From a virus, in the IMG/VR virus record IMGVR_UViG_3300004154_000366, positions 1-23,612 of that record: 23,612 nt of DNA; one strand, 5' to 3'. The position numbers and the translations under genes were made by a program. The notes below the pieces were generated by a model. The model saw nothing but the letters and a program-made list of their open reading frames with translations, was not told the DNA's origin and ran no database searches. Of this stretch, positions 1-6,394 are shown in pieces. Numbering within the stretch: position 1 is the stretch's first letter; every line of letters starts with the position of its first letter.

Positions 1-1806
1 TCAACTAAATCTAAATACTTTGCCCTTTGGTATAAATGGTAAATTACTTCCTTTTGGTATTGAAAATGCATGTTCTCTGTGAACCTTCAAAGGTTCGCAG
101 TAACCGTCAGTAATAATCAAAAGTGGTCCGCTTTTAGGAAAATCTTCAGATTTTTCTAGTAAGTCAACACCAGATTGAAGTATTGTTCCTCCACGTCCTT
201 TTACTTTAACTCTGTCGGCTATGGATTCGGGGGACATATATCCTTGATCATAGACGGCAGCATCGCAGAAGACTACCCTTACATATGGAACATCACGAGA
301 AATACTGTAGCTTGAAATAGCACCTAATGCCTTTGCCAGTAGAGAGCGATCCATTGAACCTGAGGTGTCAAGAATCACCCCATATGTTCGACCATCCTCA
401 GCACCAGCAGCGGGTATCCAACGGGGGCGTGCTATATCAGGAGTAGATGACTGACGTCGGCTAGGACGAGCATATGAACGAACTTTCTCTATAGGTGAGA
501 AGTAATTGTCAAACCATTGAGCAAGCTCGACATCCCAAGGTACAGGAGGTTGACTTAGAGCTCTAATTTCTTCTATAAGTCCTGCTGGTATATATCCACG
601 ACCTTGTTCTTCATGGTAGTAAAGTCCTTGTGATAGTGAGCGGCGATAGAAGTCATCAAGTGTTATTCCGTCGCCAGTTGCCCACCAATAAGGAGTTTCT
701 TTTTCGAGAATATCTCCAAGTCCTGCACCTCTTAATGTTGCCAGTTTTCTGAATTTTCTGCAATCCAATACTATACGGTCATATATAGCTTCGGCGGATA
801 GTCCTTTGAGGTCAGGATCATAAAGGACTCCTATCTTTGGCAATTCTCCAAGGCCCATTTCTACAAGCCAACCGTTGATTACATAGTCACATGCTACATT
901 CCAAAGGTATGGGTCGCGTCCTTGACACCTTGCCTGATGCCTTAAACCTATATGTAGAAGCTCATGTGCCATGACAAACCTGCATTCATATTCATCAAGT
1001 CCAGCAGCAGGATTCATATAAATTTCTTTCATATATGCATTAACAGCAGCAACTGATATATCCATTCTTGCACAAATTATTGGGTCTTCAATGATTGTAA
1101 AACTTGCGGCTAATGCACCAAGAAGAGGGTAACTATTTATAAACCAGTTTTTTGCTTTTACTGCAGTTGTAAGGCTTTTCTTATCAGCACCAAGGAAGGG
1201 TTCATAACCACCAGCAACATTAATGGCGCTGGTTACTGCCATTGAAAGCCCACTTGCAAAACAGGCTGACCAGTCAATTTTGTGTCCATACCAAGATGTA
1301 CATTCTTCCGCCATAATCATGTCACCGCAATTTACGCCTGCTGTGCCAAAGTTGGTCAGAGATGCTGGAATGCCTTTTTCAATAAATTCATTATAAAGTT
1401 TTTCTTCTGATGGAGCCGCAAAATCAATTTTGTACTGCATTTCAGATGGTGCACGTCCAAGCTTCATATCAGCAAGGAACTTTGCAATAAAGCAATCGCA
1501 TGCAGTATTCCAATTAATATTATCGTTTTTTTCCTTAAAGTGCCCCAATCCCAAATGAAGAAGGCAGTGGGCTATGACATAAGCCCACTCAAGTGGTTCT
1601 CCGCGTCTTTTGGGATGGAGATGAAGATAACCGTTTCTTGTTATAACTGCCCATCCCTTTTCAGGACACAGGTTACCTTCCTTTCTTACTTCTTTTACAT
1701 GATAGAGAAGTGGTGAAAACATCGGATGATGATTTATAATGGTATAACCTTTAACATAATTCTCGTATGCGATATCATTTTTAGGGATGTTCTTTTTGTT
1801 TCCCAT
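1..1806 (-). CDS. Duplicated zincin-like metallopeptidase domain plus VWA-like (DUF2201-type) protein
   Basis: This 601-residue protein carries two zinc-peptidase-like segments and a C-terminal von Willebrand A-like domain, the layout of the DUF2201 family. Segment 2 has HELLH (H281, E282, H285) with a further His at 290, followed by WNVACDY. Segment 1 has the same frame, HCLLH (H80, H84, H89) followed by WNTACDC, but Cys81 replaces the catalytic Glu. The VWA part has a MIDAS-like DTSGSM (D480, S482, S484) and a later ITDGYC strand. Members of this family are usually encoded beside a MoxR-type ATPase, as here with a 3-base gap; by analogy the ATPase may remodel a VWA-bound target. Start ATG at 1806 has GGAAAG upstream. 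The stop TGA is the first three bases of the window, so the gene is complete. Substrate is unknown. Host rather than phage gene. Confidence 0.85.
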   Translation of the reverse strand: MGNKKNIPKNDIAYENYVKGYTIINHHPMFSPLLYHVKEVRKEGNLCPEKGWAVITRNGYLHLHPKRRGEPLEWAYVIAHCLLHLGLGHFKEKNDNINWNTACDCFIAKFLADMKLGRAPSEMQYKIDFAAPSEEKLYNEFIEKGIPASLTNFGTAGVNCGDMIMAEECTSWYGHKIDWSACFASGLSMAVTSAINVAGGYEPFLGADKKSLTTAVKAKNWFINSYPLLGALAASFTIIEDPIICARMDISVAAVNAYMKEIYMNPAAGLDEYECRFVMAHELLHIGLRHQARCQGRDPYLWNVACDYVINGWLVEMGLGELPKIGVLYDPDLKGLSAEAIYDRIVLDCRKFRKLATLRGAGLGDILEKETPYWWATGDGITLDDFYRRSLSQGLYYHEEQGRGYIPAGLIEEIRALSQPPVPWDVELAQWFDNYFSPIEKVRSYARPSRRQSSTPDIARPRWIPAAGAEDGRTYGVILDTSGSMDRSLLAKALGAISSYSISRDVPYVRVVFCDAAVYDQGYMSPESIADRVKVKGRGGTILQSGVDLLEKSEDFPKSGPLLIITDGYCEPLKVHREHAFSIPKGSNLPFIPKGKVFRFS

Positions 1807-1809
1807 AAT

Positions 1810-2547
1810 TTATATTTCTTTCCTTTCTACCAGTCTTGGAAGATCACGAACAATATCAACCATAAACCATCCAGGCAAGCCTTGATCATCGTTCTGTTTT
1901 GATACAACCATTTGTGCCATTTCCAGGCTGATTGATGAAAGTTCTTTAATCAGTGCCTTAGCCTCCTCATGCTTTGGAGGCTGTGTCCAGAGATGATCTG
2001 GACGCAAATTAATGTACTCTATAACATATGGATGAATTTCATTTGCCAAAGCCCATTCAAGCCAGTCGTGATGTGAGACCTTAAGATGTACATGCATCAT
2101 ACGGTTTATTAATGCAGATGACATTGGCTTAACTATAGCGCTGTCCTGTGCTCTATTACCAGCACCGATAACAATAGACCCCTTTGGAAGTTCATATTCA
2201 CCAATCCTGTGCTCATGAATAAGGCTATAAAATGCCTTCTGTACCTCCTGTGAACAAGCATTCAGCTCATCTAGGAAGAGGCAGTAAGGTTCTTTTCTTG
2301 CTATCATTTTTGGAGGACAAAACTGACTCACACCATTTGAAATTTGAGGCACACCTATAATATCCTCTGGAGCCAACTGGCTCCCAAGCAAAGAAACACA
2401 AGGGAGTCCGAGTGAATCGGCAAACTGCTGTACCAAAGTAGATTTGCCAATGCCAGGAGGTCCCCAGATAAAGACTGGTCTCACTACTGCTATATTTAAA
2501 AGTAATTCTGATAATTTTTTTTGTGTAACTGTGATTGGTATATTCAT
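1810..2547 (-). CDS. MoxR-type AAA+ ATPase
   Basis: This is a 245-residue AAA+ ATPase. Walker A is GPPGIGKST (residues 29-37), Walker B is LFLDE (90-94), a sensor-1 Asn follows in GAGNR (about 131), and an Arg at about 149 could be the finger. MoxR ATPases act as chaperone-like remodelling enzymes that work with VWA-domain partners. The next gene downstream is such a partner, three bases away, so the two are almost certainly co-transcribed. The protein is somewhat shorter than many MoxR proteins (about 300 residues), with a reduced C-terminal lid. Start ATG at 2547 follows a good GGAGG. The gene begins 13 bases after the end of the prfH fragment, so it was probably expressed from the prfH promoter. 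After prophage insertion it must use another promoter or phage read-through. Confidence 0.9.
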   Translation of the reverse strand: MNIPITVTQKKLSELLLNIAVVRPVFIWGPPGIGKSTLVQQFADSLGLPCVSLLGSQLAPEDIIGVPQISNGVSQFCPPKMIARKEPYCLFLDELNACSQEVQKAFYSLIHEHRIGEYELPKGSIVIGAGNRAQDSAIVKPMSSALINRMMHVHLKVSHHDWLEWALANEIHPYVIEYINLRPDHLWTQPPKHEEAKALIKELSSISLEMAQMVVSKQNDDQGLPGWFMVDIVRDLPRLVERKEI

Positions 2548-2560
2548 ATATCCTCCATTT

Positions 2561-2827
2561 TTATAACCTTATATTTGCTCTAAGCTTAAATCCCAAACCC
2601 TCATAAGTCCTTACGGGGTTGCCCCTTTCAAGCTCATTATGCTGCATCCACATAGTTCTTTTATGGGTTGAATCGCCCTCGTCATTTTTTGCTTTAATAA
2701 GGTTTGCCAACCTTGCTAAAGCTAATTTTTTATTCATGTACTGTGATCTTTCTTCACTTGCTGTTACTGTTAAGCCTGTTAAAATGTGAATTGCCCTCAC
2801 AGCACTCTCAACTTTGTTTAAATTAGG
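2561..2827 (-). pseudogene. prfH: 3' fragment of prfH (release factor H), cut by the prophage junction
   Basis: The frame encodes the C-terminal part of a class I release-factor-like protein: NKVESAVRAIHI, then SEERSQYMNKKLALARL, then the ending LERGNPVRTYEG that I recognise as typical of PrfH rather than RF1/RF2. In intact family members the segment before NKVES is GGQ-x-V; here it reads P-N-L and meets a TAA at 2828-2830, so homology stops at about position 2818. The codon-recognition half and the GGQ motif are missing. PrfH is linked to RtcB2 RNA ligase and repair of damaged ribosomes. No convincing start codon with a ribosome binding site exists in the fragment (only GTG at 2800). The N-terminal half is expected at the far end of the prophage. 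Confidence 0.85.
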
Positions 2828-2835
2828 TTACAAGT
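2790..2835. other. Prophage/chromosome junction (candidate att site) inside prfH
   Basis: Recognisable prfH coding ends at about 2816-2820 and AT-rich non-host DNA begins directly after it. A site-specific recombination core should therefore lie in or just inside the conserved prfH bases here. Its exact extent cannot be seen from one end, since the matching copy would be at the other prophage end. No tRNA is involved. No integrase is encoded near this end, so it is probably at the other end. Confidence 0.6.
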
Positions 2836-2838
2836 TAT

Positions 2839-2901
2839 ATATTTAATAAAAAATCTTATAATGCTTTATTTTAAAGGGTTATAAGATTTTTTATTAAATA
2901 T
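2839..2901. repeat. Long AT-rich inverted repeat beside the att site
   Basis: The arms 2839-2861 and 2879-2901 are perfect complements over 23 bases, with a 17-base centre that itself can fold (CTTTA/TAAAG). Both outer arms carry A- or T-rich runs. It could be a bidirectional terminator insulating prophage from host transcription, or a protein or recombination site. The sequence alone does not decide. Confidence 0.7.
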
Positions 2902-2941
2902 TCTAACATTTGAATTTTTATGTGTAAACTAAATGTATTTA

Positions 2942-2950
2942 TGGTATAAT
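2942..2950 (+). promoter_or_regulatory. Extended -10 promoter of the ORF-less transcript
   Basis: TGGTATAAT is a consensus extended -10 (TGnTATAAT) with a perfect TATAAT at 2945-2950. No good -35 is seen, which is tolerated by extended -10 promoters. Transcription would start near 2957 and meet the terminator at 3210-3245 with no ORF between. Confidence 0.5.
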
Positions 2951-2956
2951 TAACTT

Positions 2957-3245
2957 AGGCGAAGTTATAATTTAGTGTGATTAAAAGTATACGTATCTTT
3001 CATTCACGAAATAATTAATCATTAAATTCACAACAGAAAGGGGTTGGTATTATCACTTAATTGCGTGGCATTTTGAATTTTATGCAAATTGTAAAACACG
3101 CAGTACCTTTTAAGTAAAGGGTAATTAAAAACACTAAAAGATCGTATAAAAAATTACGCTTAAATGTTCATAATTATGTAATATAGCTGGTCACTATATT
3201 ACCAACATTAAAAAAATACGGTATATATATACCGTATTTTTTTTT
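2957..3245 (+). ncRNA. Candidate structured non-coding RNA of about 290 nt
   Basis: A promoter-like extended -10 lies upstream and a strong terminator ends the unit. No ORF with a ribosome binding site exists between them; the longest start at ATGCAA gives 11 codons. Several nested pairings are visible. ACTTAA (about 3053) pairs with TTAAGT (about 3110), and inside that GCGTG pairs with CACGC around a GCAT/ATGC hairpin. Near the 3' end GTAATATAG and CTATATTAC form a 9-bp hairpin (about 3178-3202). It does not match a riboswitch, tmRNA, 6S or other RNA class that I recognise. Its position at the prophage edge next to a small membrane-peptide gene leaves open a regulatory role. Expression is inferred only. 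Confidence 0.4.
3210..3245 (+). terminator. Intrinsic terminator (palindromic)
   Basis: A perfect palindrome centred at about 3226/3227, with TACGGTATAT on the left arm, is flanked by an A-run on the left and nine or more Ts on the right. It is symmetric, so it can terminate transcription from either side. This would serve the candidate RNA on the plus strand and the small ORF reading leftwards from 3524. Confidence 0.8.
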
Positions 3246-3365
3246 CGCATAATAGCACAAAAACACCTATTCTATTTTTGTCCCTACTTTTTGGTCAGAA
3301 TTTCGGGCATGCGATTTTTATAATTTAATTGATTTTTAATGGTCAACTTCTTAAAAAATTTTATA

Positions 3366-3524
3366 CTAACTATTTATGTAGGAACCAAGTTGTATACCAA
3401 GGGCTGTGAAAATTAGGATTATTTCTATTATTCTAGCATAATAGATTATTTTTTCGTTTTTACTAAATATTGATATTGCTTTGCTACAAGCAACCATCGC
3501 GGCAAATGTTAATAATATTAGCAT
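3366..3524 (-). CDS. Small hydrophobic membrane peptide, possible type I toxin or holin-like
   Basis: This 52-residue ORF is strongly hydrophobic. Residues 1-20 (MLILLTFAAMVACSKAISIF) and about 31-47 look like two membrane helices joined by a charged SKNEK loop. A GTG at 3536 could add four residues. The only Shine-Dalgarno (GGAAAGGA) is one base from that GTG and 13 bases from the ATG, so neither start is ideal. The same Shine-Dalgarno sits in one arm of a stem (3533-3558), which could block initiation. An extended -10 promoter lies at 3570-3575. Small membrane peptides with structured leaders occur in type I toxin-antitoxin systems and as phage holin-like proteins. I do not recognise a specific family. 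Confidence 0.45.
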   Translation of the reverse strand: MLILLTFAAMVACSKAISIFSKNEKIIYYARIIEIILIFTALGIQLGSYINS

Positions 3525-3532
3525 AATTAAGT

Positions 3533-3558
3533 GCACGTCCTTTCCGAATAGGATGTGC
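3533..3558 (-). promoter_or_regulatory. 5' UTR stem occluding the Shine-Dalgarno of the small membrane peptide
   Basis: On the minus strand GCACaTCCT pairs with AGGAcGTGC (one A.C mismatch) around a short loop. The right arm contains the AGGA of the only ribosome binding site. This is the usual geometry for structure-controlled translation. Confidence 0.45.
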
Positions 3559-3569
3559 TACCCATAATA

Positions 3570-3575
3570 AGTATA
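3570..3575 (-). promoter_or_regulatory. Promoter -10 of the small membrane peptide gene
   Basis: On the minus strand TGTTATACT is an extended -10; a weak TTACTA lies 17 bases upstream as a possible -35. The start of transcription would fall near 3563, giving a leader of about 40 nt that includes the occluding stem. Confidence 0.4.
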
Positions 3576-3778
3576 ACATATATTCAATATTTTAGTAACT
3601 AGAATCAAGAATTTTATATAATTTCACAGCGTATAGAAACGGTTATAGTGTGTTAAGTGAATTTGTTTAAATAAAATTAGGATAAATAAGAAAGAAATAT
3701 TTTTATTATAAAATAAAGACAAATTGGTGATTATCAGGTAAAATAATTATGTTAATATAAATAAAGGGGAATATACAT

Positions 3779-4119
3779 ATGAATAATAACATCCTTTAGT
3801 AAATGTTAATAATACTGCTCCAAATGGGGATTATTATACCGAAATTGAAAGATACTGTAATGATTTTGTAAAATTATCAGGGTGTGATAATCTTGAAATG
3901 TTAGGAGATTATATTGAAAATTTATGTAGATTGAAATTAATTGATGTTGATTTTGATAGTGAACTAGTTAATAATGAAGGATATATTCAAATAGAAAAAC
4001 GACTTAAATTTTATTATAAAGAGATTAAAGGCATTAGCAGTATTGAATTTCATAGAGGTTGTTTAATAATTACTAAATTTGGATGGAATTTTTGTAAAAC
4101 TTGTATATCCGAGTTTTAG
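3779..4119 (+). pseudogene. Frameshifted DUF4393-like remnant
   Basis: ATG at 3779 follows AAAGGGGA at ideal spacing but meets TAG after six codons (3797-3799). Adding one base at the T-run 3795-3797 joins it to a long frame that continues in register through VNNTAPNGDYYTEIERYC and on to the stop at 4119, giving about 113 residues. The later part (IENLCRLKLID, then GCLIITKFGWNFCKTCI) resembles the C-terminal region of DUF4393 proteins, which end in a similar LTxFGxxFxxxCI strand-helix. The family is normally longer than 200 residues, so this looks like a truncated and frameshifted copy. Alternatively a short intact product starts at ATG 3898, but it has only a poor ribosome binding site. Family assignment is tentative. 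Confidence 0.45.
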
Positions 4120-4142
4120 AACGATATATTTTTTACAAAAAG

Positions 4143-4175
4143 AAAGACCTCTAAATTATCTTAGAGGTCTTTAAT
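4143..4175. terminator. Bidirectional terminator between convergent genes
   Basis: AAAGACCTCTAA and TTAGAGGTCTTT form a perfect 12-bp stem around ATTATC. A-rich and T-rich flanks exist on both sides, suiting the convergent plus-strand remnant and the minus-strand DUF960 gene. Confidence 0.85.
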
Positions 4176-4181
4176 ATTGTT

Positions 4182-4487
4182 TTAATATTCTTCAGCTTTC
4201 ATTATACTTATATATTCATGATTATCAATTATAAATATTTTGCCTGTATAAATGGCTTCAATAGGTACATCAACTAAGTATAGTACTTGCTGAAATTGCG
4301 GAATGTCTTGATGATGTATTATTACTTGTGTATGACCTTTAAGATTTTGAAATTCGAATACTTGTAAATAATCACGTTCTATAGTCATTTTTGATATTGT
4401 GCCAATCATTATATGTATCAAGTAACTATCTAAATCTGATGCTATACCTTGGGTGCAAACTATTTGTTTCTTATCGAATTCAAACAT
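4182..4487 (-). CDS. DUF960-family protein
   Basis: This is a 101-residue soluble protein. The pattern DYLQVFEFQN, then a Q-x-I-x-H-x-Q-x-x-P-x-F stretch, and a C-terminal KIFIIDNHEY...KAEEY matches my recollection of DUF960, a small family of unknown function frequent in Firmicute phages and plasmids. Length fits the family. The start ATG at 4487 overlaps the last codons of the upstream small gene, so translation is likely coupled. The bidirectional terminator at 4143-4175 follows. No function can be assigned. Confidence 0.65.
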   Translation of the reverse strand: MFEFDKKQIVCTQGIASDLDSYLIHIMIGTISKMTIERDYLQVFEFQNLKGHTQVIIHHQDIPQFQQVLYLVDVPIEAIYTGKIFIIDNHEYISIMKAEEY

Positions 4488-4647
4488 TATTAGATTCCTC
4501 CTGTGTCATTTTAGACTGTTTTATTTGTTTTTTTAATAATCTATATTGCTTCAATTCTTCCTTGAATTTTAATGGTGTTTTGGGATATATTACAATTGCT
4601 TCACCTTCGTTAGTTATTTTACGTCCATAAAAAATATTATTAGCCAT
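4480..4647 (-). CDS. Small basic hypothetical protein coupled to the DUF960 gene
   Basis: This 55-codon ORF starts at ATG 4647 with GAAAGGA eight bases upstream, a clear ribosome binding site. Its stop TGA lies inside the first codons of the DUF960 gene (8-base overlap), a typical translational coupling. The N-terminal half looks like a beta structure (GEAIVIYPKTPLKF) and the C-terminal half is a Lys/Gln-rich amphipathic helix. No family is recognised. It may work together with the DUF960 product. Confidence 0.6.
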   Translation of the reverse strand: MANNIFYGRKITNEGEAIVIYPKTPLKFKEELKQYRLLKKQIKQSKMTQEESNNV

Positions 4648-4780
4648 TTATGTAATCCTTTCTATAATTAATTATGTGTCCCTAGAAGCCAATTTTAAGG
4701 ATTTATTTATATAAGGTAATATAAAATAATTACTTTATATTCTTGGGAATTCTAGAGGTTCACATTGTTTTTTTACATGA

Positions 4781-4805
4781 AAAAGAGGACTTTTGGTCCT
4801 CTTCA
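4781..4805 (-). terminator. Intrinsic terminator of the 4818-5309 gene
   Basis: AAGAGGAC and GTCCTCTT pair around a 5-base loop; reading on the minus strand the stem is followed by a run of Ts. It begins 13 bases after the stop codon. Confidence 0.85.
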
Positions 4806-4817
4806 TCATCTTAATTA

Positions 4818-5309
4818 TTATTTTGTTTCCTTAATGTTATGTAATTTATTAATGCCGTAGTCAATTGCTTTTTCGAAGAGTTCTGGGAAGTCAACTTTAA
4901 GTCTTGTAATTGCCACTAAATTATCCAAATTATACATTATGGTTAACAACATTTGATGTTCCTCTGATTTAGTTTTGGAAGCTTTAGTTGTTGTTGTTTG
5001 GACTTCGAGGTTTAAACCTTCGATGTAACTATTTAAGGTTGCTTTTTCTTTGTTGCTTAAGTATTTTGCAGCTGATTTGAAAACTGTTGGGTAAAATTCG
5101 TAAATTTCTTTGATGTCGTCTTTGTTATTAATATGTAACTTTAAAGCGTCAATCATTGTGTTATTGTTTATCATTCCAGATGCCCCTTTAGCGATAAAAA
5201 TACGACATACTTTTTTAACTTCGATTTTTGCTGTTTCCTCTTTAACTGTTGCTACCTCTGCATTTGTTTTTGTTGTTTGATTTTTCATAAAAATCATCCA
5301 TCCTTTCAT
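4818..5309 (-). CDS. Hypothetical prophage protein, Lys/Thr-rich with helical C-terminus
   Basis: The frame from 5309 encodes 163 residues; no family is recognised. Several starts are possible. The first ATG touches GTAAGGA with no spacing, so translation more likely begins at ATG 5297 (MIFMKN, three bases after AAGGATGG) or ATG 5288 (MKNQTT, 12 bases after AAGGA). A low-complexity, charged N-terminal part is followed by a strand-like KVCRIFIAKG and then a mostly helical region with a Thr/Lys linker around residues 104-114. It has its own promoter (5381-5409) and terminator and is transcribed leftwards as a single gene. This suggests a product made independently of the lytic operon, perhaps in the lysogen. 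Base composition is phage-like. Confidence 0.6.
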   Translation of the reverse strand: MKGWMIFMKNQTTKTNAEVATVKEETAKIEVKKVCRIFIAKGASGMINNNTMIDALKLHINNKDDIKEIYEFYPTVFKSAAKYLSNKEKATLNSYIEGLNLEVQTTTTKASKTKSEEHQMLLTIMYNLDNLVAITRLKVDFPELFEKAIDYGINKLHNIKETK

Positions 5310-5380
5310 TCCTTACATATTAATTTATCAATGTTCATATGGTTAAGTTTTGCGTTGTTGTAAGTATTTACCATAATTAA

Positions 5381-5409
5381 ATTATATCAGGCTTACAATG
5401 CAATGTAAA
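5381..5409 (-). promoter_or_regulatory. Sigma-A promoter with overlapping imperfect palindrome
   Basis: On the minus strand TTTACA (-35), a 17-base spacer and TATAAT (-10) form a near-consensus vegetative promoter for the gene at 4818-5309. The -35 and spacer contain TTACA-n-TGCA-n-TGTAA, an imperfect palindrome that could be an operator. Confidence 0.75.
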
Positions 5410-5423
5410 CGGTTTATTAATAA

Positions 5424-5443
5424 ATTTTGTCGTATTTTGTCGT
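5424..5443. repeat. Two tandem 10-bp repeats upstream of the promoter
   Basis: ATTTTGTCGT occurs twice head to tail, directly upstream of the -35 of the leftward promoter. The 10-bp period places both copies on the same face of the helix, as expected for a bound regulator. Confidence 0.7.
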
Positions 5444-5488
5444 TTTTTTTCTGTGACATATAGTGACTTATGTTTTTTCTAGTAAAAA

Positions 5489-5520
5489 AGCTGCTACACT
5501 AATTTCTTAGTGTAGCAGCT
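5489..5520 (-). terminator. Strong terminator overlapping the end of the GIY-YIG gene
   Basis: A 14-bp perfect stem (AGCTGCTACACTAA with its complement) closes a GAAA tetraloop on the minus strand and is followed by TTTTTT. The 5' arm encodes the last residues and the TAA stop of the endonuclease gene. Confidence 0.9.
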
Positions 5521-6166
5521 CCCTTTTTAATTTATACCAAATTCTTGTACTAACATTATATTTAGTAATAAATTCTTTTCGTGAAATATTATTATTATAA
5601 TCACTTATCATTTCATATGTTATAGGAATTTTTTTGGCTTCTAAAAGTTTTTGTTTATGTTCTTCTGAAAGTTTTTTACCTTTATTAGTTTTTGATAGTT
5701 TATTTTTTGTTTCTTCAGAATGATGTTTACCATAAAATGGATGATGTTTACCTTTTCTTTTTTTACCTTTATTTTTTCCTTTATTTGCTTCAGATATTTT
5801 TCTTTTTGTTTCTTCTGAAATTTTTTTACCTTTTTCAGATTCTGATATTTTTTGTTTAGTTTCTTCTGTATGTTTATTACTATTTCCACCTTCGCGAAGA
5901 TTATAACCATCAGGAGCTAAAGTTTTAAGAATGTTAATATATAAAGTTTCAAAAATATTTAAGTCTTCTTCATTACATTCCTGAACAACTTTAAATTCAA
6001 AATTATCTTCACCATATTTATTCCAAGCTTTTTGTAAATAATTATTATAATGATTATTTTTTCTTAAAGATTTTAAGTGTTGTTTCCATCTATCTTCAAT
6101 ATCATGTGCTTGTCCTATATAATGTTTACTATTTACTTTGTTTGTAATTCTATAAATTCCAATCAT
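5507..6166 (-). CDS. GIY-YIG homing endonuclease with NUMOD3 repeats (copy 1)
   Basis: From ATG 6166 (AAAGGA ten bases upstream) this encodes 219 residues; an upstream in-frame start at 6223 has no ribosome binding site. The N-terminal GIY-YIG nuclease domain shows GIY (3-5), YIG (16-18), the catalytic Arg26, the metal-binding Glu73 and Asn89. Residues about 98-195 contain repeated [15 protein letters not shown] units, typical NUMOD3 DNA-binding motifs, and the last 30 residues look like a helix-turn-helix ([19 protein letters not shown]). Free-standing enzymes of this kind cut phage DNA at a recognition site and spread their own gene. It faces against the lytic operon, with its own terminator. 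Copy 3 at 17407 is a close paralogue with the same residue numbering. Confidence 0.9.
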   Translation of the reverse strand: MIGIYRITNKVNSKHYIGQAHDIEDRWKQHLKSLRKNNHYNNYLQKAWNKYGEDNFEFKVVQECNEEDLNIFETLYINILKTLAPDGYNLREGGNSNKHTEETKQKISESEKGKKISEETKRKISEANKGKNKGKKRKGKHHPFYGKHHSEETKNKLSKTNKGKKLSEEHKQKLLEAKKIPITYEMISDYNNNISRKEFITKYNVSTRIWYKLKRELLH

Positions 6167-6394
6167 TTTTTGTACATCCTTTTTTATAATTATAAAATAC
6201 AAAAAATGTAAAGTTTTTAACAAGATTTACTGACATGTATTTTACAAATGATAATTTATATTACTTTTCAAAATAAGAGAATTGGAACCATCAAAACGGG
6301 ACTAATAACAAAACAAATTTACATAAAGTTTTCTAATAATTATTCCGATAATATAAAAGTAAAATAAATCAAAGAAATGGATGGTGATAATATT
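6167..6394. other. Intergenic region between divergent genes
   Basis: This 228-bp AT-rich gap separates the leftward and rightward transcription units, so it should hold promoters for both. Candidate elements (TTTACA at about 6319, GATAAT near 6350) do not sit at a standard spacing, so I cannot name a promoter with confidence. Confidence 0.4.

Noticed and set aside
2790-2835. tRNA gene as the attachment site
   Set aside because: No cloverleaf-forming sequence or TTC-loop pattern is visible; the interrupted gene is prfH.
4391-4630. Plus-strand Cys/Leu-rich ORF
   Set aside because: It is antisense to the coupled DUF960 and 55-codon genes, which have proper ribosome binding sites; it has none.
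5641-5910. Minus-strand ORF rich in Lys and Asn
   Set aside because: It is a shifted frame inside the GIY-YIG gene; the KKK-rich sequence is a by-product of the repetitive NUMOD3 codons.
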